Of a stretch of 53,918 bases of DNA, positions 29,321 to 40,648 are shown piece after piece (within the stretch, counting starts at the first letter, position 1; each line of letters opens with the position of its first letter). Made by a program: the position numbers and the translations under genes. The notes under the pieces are model-generated. The model worked only from the letters and a program-made list of their open reading frames with translations, did no database searches and was not told where the DNA came from. Where the stretch lies: positions 80,197-134,114 of the forward strand of contig NZ_FCOQ01000014.1 of NCBI RefSeq assembly GCF_900021165.1. The letters are read 5' to 3'. The DNA comes from Paenibacillus phocaeensis (GTDB lineage Bacteria > Bacillota > Bacilli > Paenibacillales > Paenibacillaceae).

Positions 29321-31396
29321 TTAATCCATCCACCAGCGCTTCAGGTCGTTCCACCAGGAATGGCTCTCCTTCTTCTCCTCTTCGGCAGGAGGCGGCAGCG
29401 GTTCGGGGTCGCCTTCCCCGTGTGCGGTGCAGAACTCGGTGGGTTCGGTGCCTTGAATGAACACTTCGAGCTTCTTATCCGGACAATCCTTCGTGGCCAG
29501 CAGGCCCGTCTCCGGATCGATATATACGCTGACAACGCCGTCGGGGATCGGGAAGATTTTCGGGGGCACCTTCTCCAGGGCCTTCTCCGTGTATTTGGCG
29601 AAAATCGGCGCGGCCTTGCGCGACTCGGCGGTGCCGAGCGTCTTGCCTTTGTCATAGCCGACCCACACCGCCGTCGACAGCTCCGGCGTAAAGCCAACCA
29701 GCCAGGCGTCCGTGCTGGTCGTCCCGGTTTTGCCGGCAACCGGCCGTTTAATTTCGTTCGAGACACGGTTGCCCGTTCCTCCGGTTTCAAATACGCTTTC
29801 CATTAATTGTGTCAGCACGTAGGCGGCGGAGGGCTCAACGACCTGCTCGCTTTTGGCCGGCTTGGCCTCATATAACACGCGTCCGCTGGCATCGGTAATC
29901 TTCAGCACCGCCACCGGCTTGACACTGCGGCCCTGGTTGCTGATGACCGCAAACGCCGTAGCCATTTCGAACGGGCTGACCGGCGAAGTGCCGAGCGCCA
30001 GCGACGGGACGGCCTGAAGCGGGCTGGTAATTCCCATTTTCCGCCCCATCTCGATGACTTGCTCCGCCCCGACCGTCAGGATCGTATTGACGGCATAGAT
30101 ATTGTCCGAAGCTGCGATCGCCTGGCGCATATCGATTTCACCCAGATATTTGTCGCCGAAGTTCTTCGGACTGTACGTTTTGCGGTTATCATCATAATGG
30201 AACAAGGTTGGTTGGCTGCTAAACTTGCTGGCGCTGGTCATCTTTCCCGAGGAGAGCGCCGTGAGATACATAATCGGCTTAAAGCTGGAGCCGGGCTGGC
30301 GGGTTGAGGCAAAGACATGGTTGTATTGGCTCCGCTTGTAGTTCGCGCCGCCGACCATCGCTTTGACGTAGCCGTTGCGCGGATCGATGGAGACCAGGGC
30401 CGCCTCCAGCTCCGGCGCGTTTCCGAGCTCGGAGGTCACCGCGGCTTCCGCGGCCTGCTGGGCCTCCGGATCCAGCGTCGTGTAGATGTTGAGCCCGCCG
30501 TGTTCCAACTGCGTCTCATCAAAGCCGAGCTCGCCGACCACCACATTCCGGATATAATCGCGGAAATAAGGGGCTTTGTCGGTGGGGCTTTGCTGCTTCG
30601 GCGATTGGAACTTCAGCATGGCTTCGTAGGCCTGATCCGCTTCCTGCTGCGTAATTTCGCCTGTGGCGACCATGGCGGATAACACCGTTCGCTGACGGTC
30701 CTTCGCGTTCTTCATATGATTAAACGGCGAGTAATAGGTCGGCCCTTTCGGAACCCCGGCCAACATCGCGCTTTCCGCCAGGCTCAGATCCTTGGCGGGC
30801 TTCCCGAAATACATCTGGGCGGCGGCTTCGATCCCGTAAGCGCCATGTCCGTAATAGATTTCGTTCAAATACATGCGCAGAATATCGTCTTTGGAGTATT
30901 TCATCTCCAACTGGGCGGTGTACATCGCTTCTTTGATTTTCCGCGACCAGGTCCGTTCATGCGAGAGGTATAAATTTCGCGCCAACTGCTGGGTTAAGGT
31001 GCTCGCACCCTGGACGGTGCCCATTTCCTTGAGGTTAACGAGGGCAGCCCGGGCCATCCCTTTTATATCAAAGCCAAAATGATTGTAAAAGTGCCGGTCT
31101 TCGGTCGCCAGCGTCGCTTTGACCAGCCAGGGCGAGATGTTCGCCAGCTCGACGCTTTCCCGATTCTTCCCGCCATCGGAGAACACTGCAATCGTCTCCC
31201 CTTTGCTGTTGATCAGCTGGGAATTTTGGTCCGAATCGGCGAGCGGCAGCTCCGCTTGAGACAAATAGAGGAGCAGGATGCCGGCGGCGCAGAGGCCGAG
31301 CAATCCGGTGCCGATCGTCAGCTTGAACAGCAGAATCCACGGACGGCGAGGTTTGCGCTTATGTTGATGTCGGTCACTGCGAACGAGTTTCTGCAC
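29321..31396 (-). CDS. pbpG: Class A penicillin-binding protein (PbpG/PBP2d-like)
   Basis: Bifunctional peptidoglycan glycosyltransferase-transpeptidase, 691 aa. A cytoplasmic basic tail and one transmembrane helix (about 21-46) come first. The GT51 domain has catalytic Glu99 in ATEDRHFYNHFG and the GASTLTQQLARN motif. The transpeptidase has Ser370 in SSFK, SDN (430-432) and KTG (556-558). The tail is acidic and proline-rich. In B. subtilis PbpG is made in the forespore and helps spore wall synthesis; its neighbour speE is shared here. GTG 31396 lies 8 nt behind AAGGAG. No sigma-F or sigma-G promoter was confirmed. Confidence 0.95.
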   Translation of the reverse strand: MQKLVRSDRHQHKRKPRRPWILLFKLTIGTGLLGLCAAGILLLYLSQAELPLADSDQNSQLINSKGETIAVFSDGGKNRESVELANISPWLVKATLATEDRHFYNHFGFDIKGMARAALVNLKEMGTVQGASTLTQQLARNLYLSHERTWSRKIKEAMYTAQLEMKYSKDDILRMYLNEIYYGHGAYGIEAAAQMYFGKPAKDLSLAESAMLAGVPKGPTYYSPFNHMKNAKDRQRTVLSAMVATGEITQQEADQAYEAMLKFQSPKQQSPTDKAPYFRDYIRNVVVGELGFDETQLEHGGLNIYTTLDPEAQQAAEAAVTSELGNAPELEAALVSIDPRNGYVKAMVGGANYKRSQYNHVFASTRQPGSSFKPIMYLTALSSGKMTSASKFSSQPTLFHYDDNRKTYSPKNFGDKYLGEIDMRQAIAASDNIYAVNTILTVGAEQVIEMGRKMGITSPLQAVPSLALGTSPVSPFEMATAFAVISNQGRSVKPVAVLKITDASGRVLYEAKPAKSEQVVEPSAAYVLTQLMESVFETGGTGNRVSNEIKRPVAGKTGTTSTDAWLVGFTPELSTAVWVGYDKGKTLGTAESRKAAPIFAKYTEKALEKVPPKIFPIPDGVVSVYIDPETGLLATKDCPDKKLEVFIQGTEPTEFCTAHGEGDPEPLPPPAEEEKKESHSWWNDLKRWWMD

Positions 31397-31539
31397 GAAG
31401 GACTCTCCTTTCCGATCCTAAAGCGTAACCGACGCTGCGGTTATCCTGGTTTTAGTATGGGAAAGTTTGGGAGAGATCATTCACGGCGAAAGCGGCGGCA
31501 GCGCGGAATTTCCGGGAGGTGTGTTATTATTTTTTCGTT

Positions 31540-31548
31540 TGGTACAAT
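31540..31548 (+). promoter_or_regulatory. Extended -10 promoter of speE
   Basis: TG-G-TACAAT fits TGnTATAAT. The -35 region is T-rich without a good match. It is about 58 bp before the speE start, divergent from pbpG. Confidence 0.6.
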
Positions 31549-31605
31549 ATAGGAGAGATGTTTTGACGGAAAATCCACCGATCTTAAGGAGAGAAGGTTG
31601 AGCCT

Positions 31606-32433
31606 ATGGAATTATGGTTTACGGAGAAGCAAACACCCGTCTTTGGGATTACGGCGAAAATACGCGAAACGCTGGTCACGGAACAAACCGAGTTTCAAGA
31701 TTTGGCGATGCTGGATACGGAGGAATTTGGCCGGATGCTCGTGCTGGACGGCATGGTCATGACGACGATTAAGGATGAGTTTGTCTACCACGAAATGGTG
31801 GCGCACCCGGCACTGTTCACCCATCCGCATCCGAAGCGCGTGCTCGTGGTCGGCGGCGGGGACGGCGGGGTCATTCGCGAGGTGATCAAGCACCCCGAAG
31901 TCGAGCAGGCGGTGCTGGTTGAGATCGACGGCAAGGTGATTGAATATTCCAAAAAATACTTGCCGGAAATCGCCGGGGAGCTCGACAATCCGCGGGTTGA
32001 CGTGCAAGTGGCCGACGGCTACATGCATATTATTGAAAGCAAAAATCAATACGATGTCATTATGGTTGATTCCACCGAGCCGGTTGGACCGGCGGCGCCT
32101 TTGTTTGAGCGCGGCTTTTACCAGGGGATTTATGAAGCGCTGAAGGACGACGGCATCTTCGTGGCGCAAACCGACAACCCTTGGTTTAAGGCGGATTTAA
32201 TCCGGAAAGTGAACAAGGACGTGAAGGAGATCTTTCCGATCGTTCGTGTCTACGGCGCCAACATCCCAACCTACCCCAGCGGGCTGTGGACGTTCACGAT
32301 AGGCAGCAAGGTGTATGATCCGCTGCAGGTGGATGAGACGAAGATCCCGGATCTGGACACGAAATATTACACGCCGCGAATCCATAAGGCCGCGTTCGTA
32401 TTGCCCAAATTCGTCGAGGATCTTGTGAAGTAG
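31606..32433 (+). CDS. speE: Spermidine synthase
   Basis: Transfers an aminopropyl group from decarboxylated S-adenosylmethionine to putrescine. At 275 aa it matches the family: the N-terminal [18 protein letters not shown], the AdoMet-binding core [18 protein letters not shown], the [15 protein letters not shown] substrate loop and [13 protein letters not shown]. The ribosome-binding site AAGGAGAGAAGG precedes ATG 31606. The B. subtilis partner speB (agmatinase) is absent here; an unrelated gene follows. Confidence 0.97.
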   Translation: MELWFTEKQTPVFGITAKIRETLVTEQTEFQDLAMLDTEEFGRMLVLDGMVMTTIKDEFVYHEMVAHPALFTHPHPKRVLVVGGGDGGVIREVIKHPEVEQAVLVEIDGKVIEYSKKYLPEIAGELDNPRVDVQVADGYMHIIESKNQYDVIMVDSTEPVGPAAPLFERGFYQGIYEALKDDGIFVAQTDNPWFKADLIRKVNKDVKEIFPIVRVYGANIPTYPSGLWTFTIGSKVYDPLQVDETKIPDLDTKYYTPRIHKAAFVLPKFVEDLVK

Positions 32434-32563
32434 AGCATCCCCAAACCGCCGCAGCTTCATGGAGTCGGGAGATCCGCACAGATTTGTGAAATAAAATATG
32501 CCGTTCGGACTATAAAACAAGCCGTTTCAAGTATGTTAGGATGATTTATGTCAGTACTTTCTT

Positions 32564-33565
32564 ATGGGAGAAGGCGGGATTTTTATCAGAACGAACAATT
32601 CGGCTCGAAGCATGCTTGCGGGCCTTACGATGATCATAGTGGTCCTGGTGGCTGGCTGGATCTTTTACGGCCGCCCCGGCGATGCGCCGTCCGAAGAGCC
32701 TTCGATGAACGCTGCGGTCCAATCCCCGGCGGCAGAGCCGGGGGACGGCCCCGCTGGGGAAGGGAATCTCGATCAAGCCGAAGAATCGCCCTATTTGCTG
32801 GACCATCTTCCCTTTAAGGAAGAAGAAGTCCAGGCGATTACGGGCGGCGGGAACGGCATCGACGCGGACATTCCGGCAGAACGGCAATTCGTGCTGCTGC
32901 AATCGCTGCGCTACACGGATATGAAGAGTGCGCTTGCGGCTCCGATTCCAGCGGCTTCCCGGAAGCCGGTCGTGCTGCAATTTCAACTGGCGGATACCCG
33001 CTATGAGCTAACCTATGATTTGACCGACAACGCTTTTGAGTACCAAGGGCAGTATTATTACGCGGACGACCAGGTGTTGCTGTTGATGCAGGGGTTGTTC
33101 CGCGAGCAAGAGGAGCTGGCGTCGCTGGATGCGCTGCTGGAGCAGGCCCGGGTGGAGCAAGAGCAGGCGGGCACGGTCGACCCGGATCCGTTGGACGCGG
33201 AGACCGCACAGGTCGATGGGCTCGACTTCGAGGGCTGGGAGCAGCGGTTAGCCAAGGCCCAACCGGAGGAGATCGTTTGGGCGAAGCCGTATTACGACGA
33301 CGGCACCGGCCAGGTGAGGGAGGCTCGTTTGTTGAAGGATGGGGTGCTGGCTTTAAATCGGAAGATCGTATTTACCCGGCCGGAGCATCAGTCTGCGGAC
33401 GGGGTGAAGACGGGGATCGGTACGGACGAGGTGTTGGCGAAGCTGGGGCCGCAGGCGCTGAAGCTGGTCAGCTGCTGGAGTTATAAGGTCGGGGATTATT
33501 TCCGGTTCCACGTTTATTTTACGAACGGCAAAGTCCAATATATGGTGTTAAGCCAGCCCTTATAG
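32564..33565 (+). CDS. Membrane-anchored protein of unknown function
   Basis: A 333-aa protein. One N-terminal transmembrane segment (residues 18-35, LAGLTMIIVVLVAGWIFYG) is followed by a Glu/Pro/Ala-rich linker and an extracellular domain, which is acidic. I recognise no family. The C-terminal part (TGIGTDEVLAKLGPQALKLVSCWSYKVGDYFRFHVYF) may be a BamE/SmpA-like or DUF4309-like strand-helix fold; that is uncertain. No strong ribosome-binding site lies before ATG 32564; ATG 32612 is a possible alternative. speE is 130 bp upstream. Confidence 0.72.
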   Translation: MGEGGIFIRTNNSARSMLAGLTMIIVVLVAGWIFYGRPGDAPSEEPSMNAAVQSPAAEPGDGPAGEGNLDQAEESPYLLDHLPFKEEEVQAITGGGNGIDADIPAERQFVLLQSLRYTDMKSALAAPIPAASRKPVVLQFQLADTRYELTYDLTDNAFEYQGQYYYADDQVLLLMQGLFREQEELASLDALLEQARVEQEQAGTVDPDPLDAETAQVDGLDFEGWEQRLAKAQPEEIVWAKPYYDDGTGQVREARLLKDGVLALNRKIVFTRPEHQSADGVKTGIGTDEVLAKLGPQALKLVSCWSYKVGDYFRFHVYFTNGKVQYMVLSQPL

Positions 33566-33581
33566 GCATGATGTCGAGTAG

Positions 33582-33611
33582 GAAGCCGCTGTTGCAGCGG
33601 CTTCTTTTTTT
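33582..33611 (+). terminator. Intrinsic terminator after the membrane-anchored protein gene
   Basis: AAGCCGCTG-TTG-CAGCGGCTT followed by a T-run. Confidence 0.94.
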
Positions 33612-33641
33612 GGTCGCGGGGCGAGAGGAGCCGCGAATGTA

Positions 33642-33670
33642 TTGAATTGCCGGGGCGAACTGGCTATAGT
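33642..33670 (+). promoter_or_regulatory. Sigma-A promoter of ywiB-argS
   Basis: TTGAAT (33642-33647), 17-bp spacer, TATAGT (33665-33670), about 40 bp before ywiB. Confidence 0.72.
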
Positions 33671-33708
33671 AGTACAGTAAGGATGGATGCCGGAAGGAGA
33701 TGGGTCAT

Positions 33709-34128
33709 ATGCCGGAAACCAAGCCGGTAAGCCTTGTGCTGACGAGCCGGCAGGGAGCGGAAGAAACGGTGCAGCACCTGCGCGGAGATGCCGTCCGACG
33801 AGGAGAAGCCGTTTATATTCGGTATGAAGAGCCCGACTCGGGGCCGGAGGGCGCAACGACGCGCACGCTGATCAAATTAACCGGCGATGAGCTGAAAATC
33901 ATGCGGCACGGAGGCGTGGAGGCGGAGCAGACCTTTCGCAGCGGCTCCCGAATTCCGGGATTTTACCGATCTCCCTTCACTCGATTCAACCTGTCTACCG
34001 ATACCGTGAAGCTCGAGTCGAATTGGGATGGCGCGGTGGGTCAGGTGGTCTGGGAATACGATTTGTACGTGTTTGAGGAACTATCCGGACGTTTTGAACT
34101 CAGTTTATATATACAGGAGGACGTTTAA
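33709..34128 (+). CDS. ywiB: DUF1934 (YwiB) beta-barrel protein
   Basis: A 139-aa protein of the DUF1934 family: a small calycin-like beta barrel, with visible strands EAVYIRYEE, TRTLIKLTGDELKIMRHGG, and FRSGSRIPGFYRSPFTRFNL. The position directly before argS is conserved in Bacillales. ATG 33709 lies 9 nt behind GGAAGGAG; ATG 33700 abuts that site. It ends at 34128 and argS starts at 34129, so the two are coupled. Function unknown. Confidence 0.9.
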   Translation: MPETKPVSLVLTSRQGAEETVQHLRGDAVRRGEAVYIRYEEPDSGPEGATTRTLIKLTGDELKIMRHGGVEAEQTFRSGSRIPGFYRSPFTRFNLSTDTVKLESNWDGAVGQVVWEYDLYVFEELSGRFELSLYIQEDV

Positions 34129-35808
34129 ATGCCACACAATCCGTTGGAACAAATGAACCAGGCGCTGAAAGAGGCGATCCTGGATGCGATCGTATCCGCA
34201 GGCCTGGCGCAGCGGGAGGAAATTCCGGCTATCGTGCTGGAGGTCCCGAAGGAGAAGGCTCACGGTGATTTCGCCACCAATGCGGCCATGCAGCTGTCGC
34301 GGATCGCGAAGAAGAACCCGCGCCAAATCGCCGAGGAGATTCTCGGCAAGCTGGATCACGGGCAGGCCGGGATCGAGAAGGCGGAGATTGCCGGTCCGGG
34401 GTTTATCAATTTTACGCTCAGCAAGAGCTACCTGTATCCGATTCTGCTGCAGGTGTACCGAGAAGGTGAGAACTACGGCCGTACCGGGCTCGGAAATGGT
34501 AAAAGGGTGCAGGTCGAATTCGTCAGCGCCAACCCCACAGGCAGCTTGCACCTCGGTCACGCCCGGGGCGCAGCCGTGGGCGACGCGCTGTGTAACGTGC
34601 TGGATTTTGCCGGCTATGACGTGACGCGCGAATACTATATCAACGACGCCGGAAACCAGATCGTCAATTTGATCAAATCGATCGAGGCTCGCTACCGCCA
34701 AGAGCTGGGGCAGGATGTGGAGATGCCGGAAGACGGCTACCACGGTGAAGATATCAAAGGATTCGCCAAGGAGCTGGTCGCTGAGCAAGGCGATAAACTG
34801 CTCGGCATGTCAGAGGAGGAGCGGACAGCATTCCTGCGCAAATTCGGCCTGGACAAAGAGCTTGCCAAAATTCAACGCGACCTGGAGCGCTTCCGGGTTC
34901 GGTTCGACGTCTGGTTCAGCGAGACCTCCCTGTATCAGGATGGCCAAGTGGAAGCTTCCCTCGCGGAGCTGCGCGACAAGGGGCAGACGTATGAGCAGGA
35001 AGGGGCAACCTGGCTGAAAACGACGGATTACGGCGACGACAAAGACCGCGTATTGGTGAAAAATGACGGTACGTATACCTATTTGACGCCGGATATTGCT
35101 TATCACCGCAACAAGTATGACCGCGGCTTCGACCGGATCATCAACATCTGGGGGGCGGACCACCACGGATATATTCCTCGGGTGAAGGCGGCGATGCAGG
35201 CGATCGGCAAGGATCCGGAGAAGCTGACCGTGTTGATCGCGCAGATGGTCAGCCTGTTCCAGGACGGCGAGAAGGTGAAAATGTCCAAGCGAACCGGCAA
35301 GGCGGTCACGATGGTGGACTTGATGGACGAGGTTGGCGTCGACCCGATTCGCTATTTCTTTACGATGCGCAGCATGGACTCGCATCTGGATTTCGATATG
35401 GACTTGGCGATTTCGACTTCGAACGAAAACCCGGTGTACTACGTGCAATATGCGCATGCGCGGATCTGCAGCATCTTCCGGCAAGCGGAAGAGCAGGGGA
35501 TCCAAATTCCGGCTGCCGAGAGCGTGGACCTCGGCAAATTGACAGCGGAGCACGAATACGATCTGCTGCGGAAGCTGGGCGAGCTGCCGGAGGAAATCGG
35601 CGTGGCTGCGGAGAACTATGCGCCGCACCGGCTGGTCCGCTATGTGTATGAACTGGCGGCGCTGTTCCACAGCTACTACCGGGCGGAGCGCGTCATCACG
35701 GAGGATGCGGCACAAACGGCGGCGCGGCTGGTGCTGCTCGGCGGGGTGCGCACGGCGCTCGCGAATGTGCTCCGCTTGATCGGCGTGTCTGCTCCGGACA
35801 AGATGTAA
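34129..35808 (+). CDS. argS: Arginyl-tRNA synthetase
   Basis: Charges tRNA-Arg. The 559-aa class I enzyme has the N-terminal Add-1 domain, HIGH-type motif (SLHLGHARG near residue 140), KMSK signature ([12 protein letters not shown] near 384-395) and DALR anticodon-binding domain at the end. Its ATG follows the ywiB stop with no gap, with AGGAGG overlapping the last ywiB codons. Confidence 0.98.
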   Translation: MPHNPLEQMNQALKEAILDAIVSAGLAQREEIPAIVLEVPKEKAHGDFATNAAMQLSRIAKKNPRQIAEEILGKLDHGQAGIEKAEIAGPGFINFTLSKSYLYPILLQVYREGENYGRTGLGNGKRVQVEFVSANPTGSLHLGHARGAAVGDALCNVLDFAGYDVTREYYINDAGNQIVNLIKSIEARYRQELGQDVEMPEDGYHGEDIKGFAKELVAEQGDKLLGMSEEERTAFLRKFGLDKELAKIQRDLERFRVRFDVWFSETSLYQDGQVEASLAELRDKGQTYEQEGATWLKTTDYGDDKDRVLVKNDGTYTYLTPDIAYHRNKYDRGFDRIINIWGADHHGYIPRVKAAMQAIGKDPEKLTVLIAQMVSLFQDGEKVKMSKRTGKAVTMVDLMDEVGVDPIRYFFTMRSMDSHLDFDMDLAISTSNENPVYYVQYAHARICSIFRQAEEQGIQIPAAESVDLGKLTAEHEYDLLRKLGELPEEIGVAAENYAPHRLVRYVYELAALFHSYYRAERVITEDAAQTAARLVLLGGVRTALANVLRLIGVSAPDKM

Positions 35809-35931
35809 CCCCGCCCCGGGCTACAATTCATTGCCCGGACGGTTTCCATCATTATCCCGTTTGATCAGACAGCGCCATCCTGACTTAAATCCAAATCCAG
35901 CTGTTCTGAGCGAGAGGGATAATCATGCAAA

Positions 35932-35985
35932 AGCAGCGTCAGAGCAAGACAGGACCGATACGGGTCCGTCTGCTCTGACGCTGCT
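35932..35985. terminator. Long hairpin between argS and the subtilase gene
   Basis: AGCAGCGTCAGAGCA pairs with TGCTCTGACGCTGCT; inside it GGACC pairs with GGTCC. It lies between convergent genes. T-runs are short, so it may rely on the stem. Confidence 0.7.
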
Positions 35986-36002
35986 GCATTCTGGCTTGGC
36001 GC

Positions 36003-37151
36003 TTAGCTGCTGCGCCCCGGCTTGGAGCGCAGCAGGCGCGCCGCGCTCAGTTCGCCTGCGCCGCCGCCTTTGGCTCGGGTCGCCGTGCCGGGCAGCGGCT
36101 TGGCGGTGCGGCGCAGACGCCGCTTGATCTCGCCCGGCTTCAGGTCCGGCTTTGACGCCAGCAGCAGGGCAATGGCGCCGCTGACGTGCGAAGTCGCCAT
36201 GGAGGTGCCGCTCATTTCGCGGTAACCGCCGCCCAGCCAGGATGAGCTGATTTTCTCGCCGGGGGCATAGATATCGATATTAGGACCGTGGTTGCTGAAG
36301 GAGGCGATTTTGCCATCCTTGCCGGTTGCGCCTACAGAGATCGTCTGCGGGTAGCGTGCCGGATAATCGGCGCCGCGGCCCTTTTTGTCGTTCCCCGAAG
36401 AAGCGACGACAACGATGCCCGCATGATGGGCTTTGCGGATGATGTTTTGCAGTGAGGTGCTGTTGCTTTTCATGCCGAAGCTCATATTAACGATGTGCAT
36501 CCGGTTGCGTACGCACCAGTCGATGCCCAAAATAATGTCAGAAACAAAGGCGGAGCCGTTATGATCAAACGCCTTGACCGGAAAAATCAGAGATCGGGGG
36601 GCCACCCCCATCATCCCCTGAGAACCACCGGAAGCGGCGATGGTTCCGGCGATATGCGTGCCGTGTCCGTTGTCATCGTAAGGGAGGCTGATCCGATTCA
36701 GCAGATTGATGCCCCGAGCCAAGGAATGGCGAAGATCCGGGTGGCTGAAATCGGCCCCCGTATCGATCACACCGATGCGAACCCGGTAACCTGTGGACAC
36801 GGACCAGGTTTCCGGAGCGCCAATTCGCCGGATCCCCCAAGGGATCGCGCTGGCTTTGCCCTTATTGGCCGGGGCCGGGCTATGGACGGTGACGAGGCTG
36901 TCTTCTTCGACCCACAGGCCGAAGCGGGAGCGGGCGGCTTCCCCCCGAGGACCAAGGGGGCAGATCAGCGCTTGCAGCAGAGAGGATGAACGGATGTGCC
37001 GCAGCGCGGGATGTTTGCGCTTGTGCTTGAGCAATTGGCGTACGCATTCGGCGAATTCTGCCGGGTGCGCGAAGCGGATGATGATACGACCGCTTTTTCC
37101 GGAGGCGTCGACATGATCGTTCAAATACCTAAGAAATCCGGAGTAGTCCAT
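36003..37151 (-). CDS. S8 family subtilisin-like serine protease, no signal peptide
   Basis: A 382-aa subtilase. The triad is Asp130 in IGVIDTGAD, His163 in NGHGTHIAG and Ser317 in GTSMATSH, with oxyanion Asn253 in SSGN. Residues 1-90 look like a propeptide-like domain (IIIRFAHPAEFAECVRQLL). The N-terminus MDYSGFLRYLND has no signal peptide, so it may be intracellular or use another route. ATG 37151 lies behind AGGAGGGG. The C-terminus has a basic, low-complexity tail (RAKGGGAGELSAARLL). The substrate is unknown. Confidence 0.9.
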   Translation of the reverse strand: MDYSGFLRYLNDHVDASGKSGRIIIRFAHPAEFAECVRQLLKHKRKHPALRHIRSSSLLQALICPLGPRGEAARSRFGLWVEEDSLVTVHSPAPANKGKASAIPWGIRRIGAPETWSVSTGYRVRIGVIDTGADFSHPDLRHSLARGINLLNRISLPYDDNGHGTHIAGTIAASGGSQGMMGVAPRSLIFPVKAFDHNGSAFVSDIILGIDWCVRNRMHIVNMSFGMKSNSTSLQNIIRKAHHAGIVVVASSGNDKKGRGADYPARYPQTISVGATGKDGKIASFSNHGPNIDIYAPGEKISSSWLGGGYREMSGTSMATSHVSGAIALLLASKPDLKPGEIKRRLRRTAKPLPGTATRAKGGGAGELSAARLLRSKPGRSS

Positions 37152-37376
37152 GTGTAAGTAGCCCCTCCTACGAAGCGTGTTGCAGTATAGTATGACGGTC
37201 CAGTTTTCATTGAATGGGGAAGAGGCCCTGTTTTGCGGAAATGGGCCCGGCCTGTCGTTTTTGGAGCGAATATGGCGTGTCAAAGTACAAATCTGGACAT
37301 AGGATGAAGAGAAGGCCTTGAGGCTTTCGCCAACCCAGGAGAGGGCCGGGGCCTTCCTTGGGGAAGGATACAGTCA

Positions 37377-37416
37377 AGGAGCGGGGAGCCGGGAGGTTCT
37401 CCGCTCCTTCCCTTTT
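37377..37416 (+). other. Orphan terminator-like hairpin upstream of rpoE
   Basis: AAGGAGCGG and CCGCTCCTT form a stem and are followed by CCCTTTT. No + strand gene lies before it, the nearest being the - strand subtilase. It may end an unseen small RNA or attenuate a longer rpoE transcript. The rest of the 37152-37578 gap has no gene; a weak promoter TTGCAA (37448-37453), 17 bp, TTTACT lies ahead of rpoE. Confidence 0.45.
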
Positions 37417-37578
37417 GCCGGGCGGGGCTTTGATGTGTTTTTAAAACTTGCAATTTAGTGCCAAATAGGTTTTACTATTGTGTGATATGGATATGTTAGT
37501 GAAGGAAACCGGCCTTAAGGATAAGGTTTCATCTTTGCTTTATAGTGAACTATTTGCGTGAGAGGAAGTGTCCGTAAC

Positions 37579-38145
37579 GTGACTACCCCGCTGAATTTGA
37601 AAATCGACCCGGAGAAAGTCCAGGAAATCCCGATGGTCGACTTGGCCTTTATGATCTTGAAGGCGGCGAATACGCCGTATTATTACCGCGACCTGATGAA
37701 TGAGGTTGCCCAGCTTCGCGGCATGACCGAAGAGCAAATTAACGAGGCGATTGCGCAGCTTTATACGGAAATAAATATCGATGGACGGTTTGCTTGCGTG
37801 GGCACCAATCTGTGGGGCCTGAAGCGCTGGTATCCGATCGAGCGTTCGGAGGATCCGGTCGGCAACTCCAAACGTCCGCGCATCATTAACGATGACGACG
37901 ACGATCTGGAAGATGACGATTTTGTGGAAGAGGACGATACGTACGTATCCGACGACGAGGATTACGATGGAGTCGACGAGGATTCCGAAGACGAGTTGTT
38001 CCCGGATGACGACGATGAAGACGTGGAGGAAGTCGAAGACGACGAGTTGCTTCCCGACGAGGAGCTCGAAGACGAAGACGAACTTGCCGAGGAAGAAGAA
38101 GAACTGGATACCGAAGAGGAATTCGAAGACAGCGACGAAGACTGA
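37579..38145 (+). CDS. rpoE: RNA polymerase delta subunit
   Basis: Auxiliary subunit of Firmicutes RNA polymerase that improves transcription specificity and recycling. The folded N-terminal HARE-HTH domain (about residues 10-90: VDLAFMILKAANTPYYYRDLMNEVA, then INIDGRFACVGTNLWGLKRWYP) is followed by a tail of about 80 residues made almost wholly of Asp and Glu. GTG 37579 is chosen with GAGGAAG upstream; the open frame begins at 37558. A terminator follows, then pyrG, the order of B. subtilis. Confidence 0.95.
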   Translation: MTTPLNLKIDPEKVQEIPMVDLAFMILKAANTPYYYRDLMNEVAQLRGMTEEQINEAIAQLYTEINIDGRFACVGTNLWGLKRWYPIERSEDPVGNSKRPRIINDDDDDLEDDDFVEEDDTYVSDDEDYDGVDEDSEDELFPDDDDEDVEEVEDDELLPDEELEDEDELAEEEEELDTEEEFEDSDED

Positions 38146-38189
38146 TCGGTCTCGGGACAAGGGCTTTGCGATTTCCCAATGGACCCTTG

Positions 38190-38216
38190 AAGGACGGCTC
38201 CGGCCGTCCTTTCCCA
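38190..38216 (+). terminator. Terminator after rpoE
   Basis: AAGGACGGC and GGCCGTCCTT form the stem, followed by TTCCC; the T-tract is weak. Confidence 0.6.
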
Positions 38217-38253
38217 AGTCTTATTTTGTTCAGAAAATGCCTTCCGCCTTGAC

Positions 38254-38293
38254 TTGACACGGGCAGGGGTAACGGGTAAACTATTGCATGGGC
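38254..38293 (+). promoter_or_regulatory. pyrG promoter with 5'-GGGC start
   Basis: TTGACA (38254-38259), 17-bp spacer, TAAACT (38277-38282), then GGGC at 38290-38293, 7 bp after the -10. In B. subtilis the pyrG transcript begins GGGC, and at low CTP the polymerase slips and adds extra G residues. Confidence 0.85.
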
Positions 38294-38372
38294 TTATGAT
38301 TCAAACCTATAACTATGCATTTTTTTAAAAGTGCCCCGACCAATTCGGGTGTCACTTTTTTGTTTTTTTATA
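38290..38372 (+). promoter_or_regulatory. pyrG CTP-sensing attenuator (reiterative transcription)
   Basis: A leader terminator at 38328-38358 pairs AAAGTG-CCCGA with TTCGGG-CACTTT and is followed by T-rich sequence. The 5' strand of the stem contains CCCC, which extra 5' G residues could pair with to prevent termination, as established for B. subtilis pyrG. That logic is known for the family; its use here is inferred from the matching start, stem and roughly 196-nt leader. Confidence 0.82.
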
Positions 38373-38482
38373 GCCTTTTTGGCTATGTTTTGCCGGAGAA
38401 TAGGTTACGCTAATGATCTAAGTTGCCTGAATTTCTGGGATCCGATTTGTTTCTGAACACGTACTACTTTAGGAGGTTTTAG

Positions 38483-40087
<1,605 letters not shown>

Positions 40088-40113
40088 GCAGCGGCTCCGC
40101 CGCAAGTCCCCGG

Positions 40114-40148
40114 GCCCCCCTGTCATTTTTGGGGCGACCGATTTTTTA
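40114..40148 (+). terminator. Possible terminator of pyrG
   Basis: GCCCCCC and GGGGC can pair over a loop with T-rich sequence, followed by ATTTTTT. The stem is short. Confidence 0.4.
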
Positions 40149-40244
40149 AGGCTCTTTTTTCCAGTGGAGAAGGGTTTTGCAAATCGGGAGCGAAGTATTA
40201 GTTATGACAAGGATTACAGGGTGGACTTGTAGGAGGGCTTTTCG

Positions 40245-40622
40245 GTGGAAGAGAAGAAAGTGTTAATTGTCGACGATCAGAACGGTATCCGCATTTTATT
40301 GATGGAAGTGTTCAGCAGCGAAGGGTATAAAACGTTTCAGGCGGCCAACGGCAAGATGGCTTTGGAAATCGTCCGCAGCGACTCGCCGGATTTGGTGCTT
40401 CTCGACATGAAAATCCCGGGCATGGACGGATTGGAAATCCTTAAGCATATCAAAGAGGTGAATCCGGAGATCAAGGTCATCATGATGACGGCCTACGGCG
40501 AGCTCGATATGATCAAGGAAGCGACGGACCTCGGGGCTCTGATGCATTTTACGAAACCCTTTGACATTGATGAAATGCGCGCAGCGGTCAACCTGCAGCT
40601 GAAAGGCGGAGCTCGTCTTTAG
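40245..40622 (+). CDS. spo0F: Sporulation phosphorelay response regulator Spo0F
   Basis: A single-domain receiver (125 aa) that passes phosphate from sporulation kinases to Spo0B. Phosphorylation site Asp54 in [13 protein letters not shown], acidic pair Asp10-Asp11, and Lys in [11 protein letters not shown] are present. [10 protein letters not shown] and the [13 protein letters not shown] surface match B. subtilis Spo0F closely. GTG 40245 follows AGGAGGG. It lies between pyrG and fbaA as in B. subtilis. I found no convincing sigma-H promoter or Spo0A box. Confidence 0.96.
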   Translation: MEEKKVLIVDDQNGIRILLMEVFSSEGYKTFQAANGKMALEIVRSDSPDLVLLDMKIPGMDGLEILKHIKEVNPEIKVIMMTAYGELDMIKEATDLGALMHFTKPFDIDEMRAAVNLQLKGGARL

Positions 40623-40648
40623 GCAGTATGGCCGTGATGAGAAGAAGG

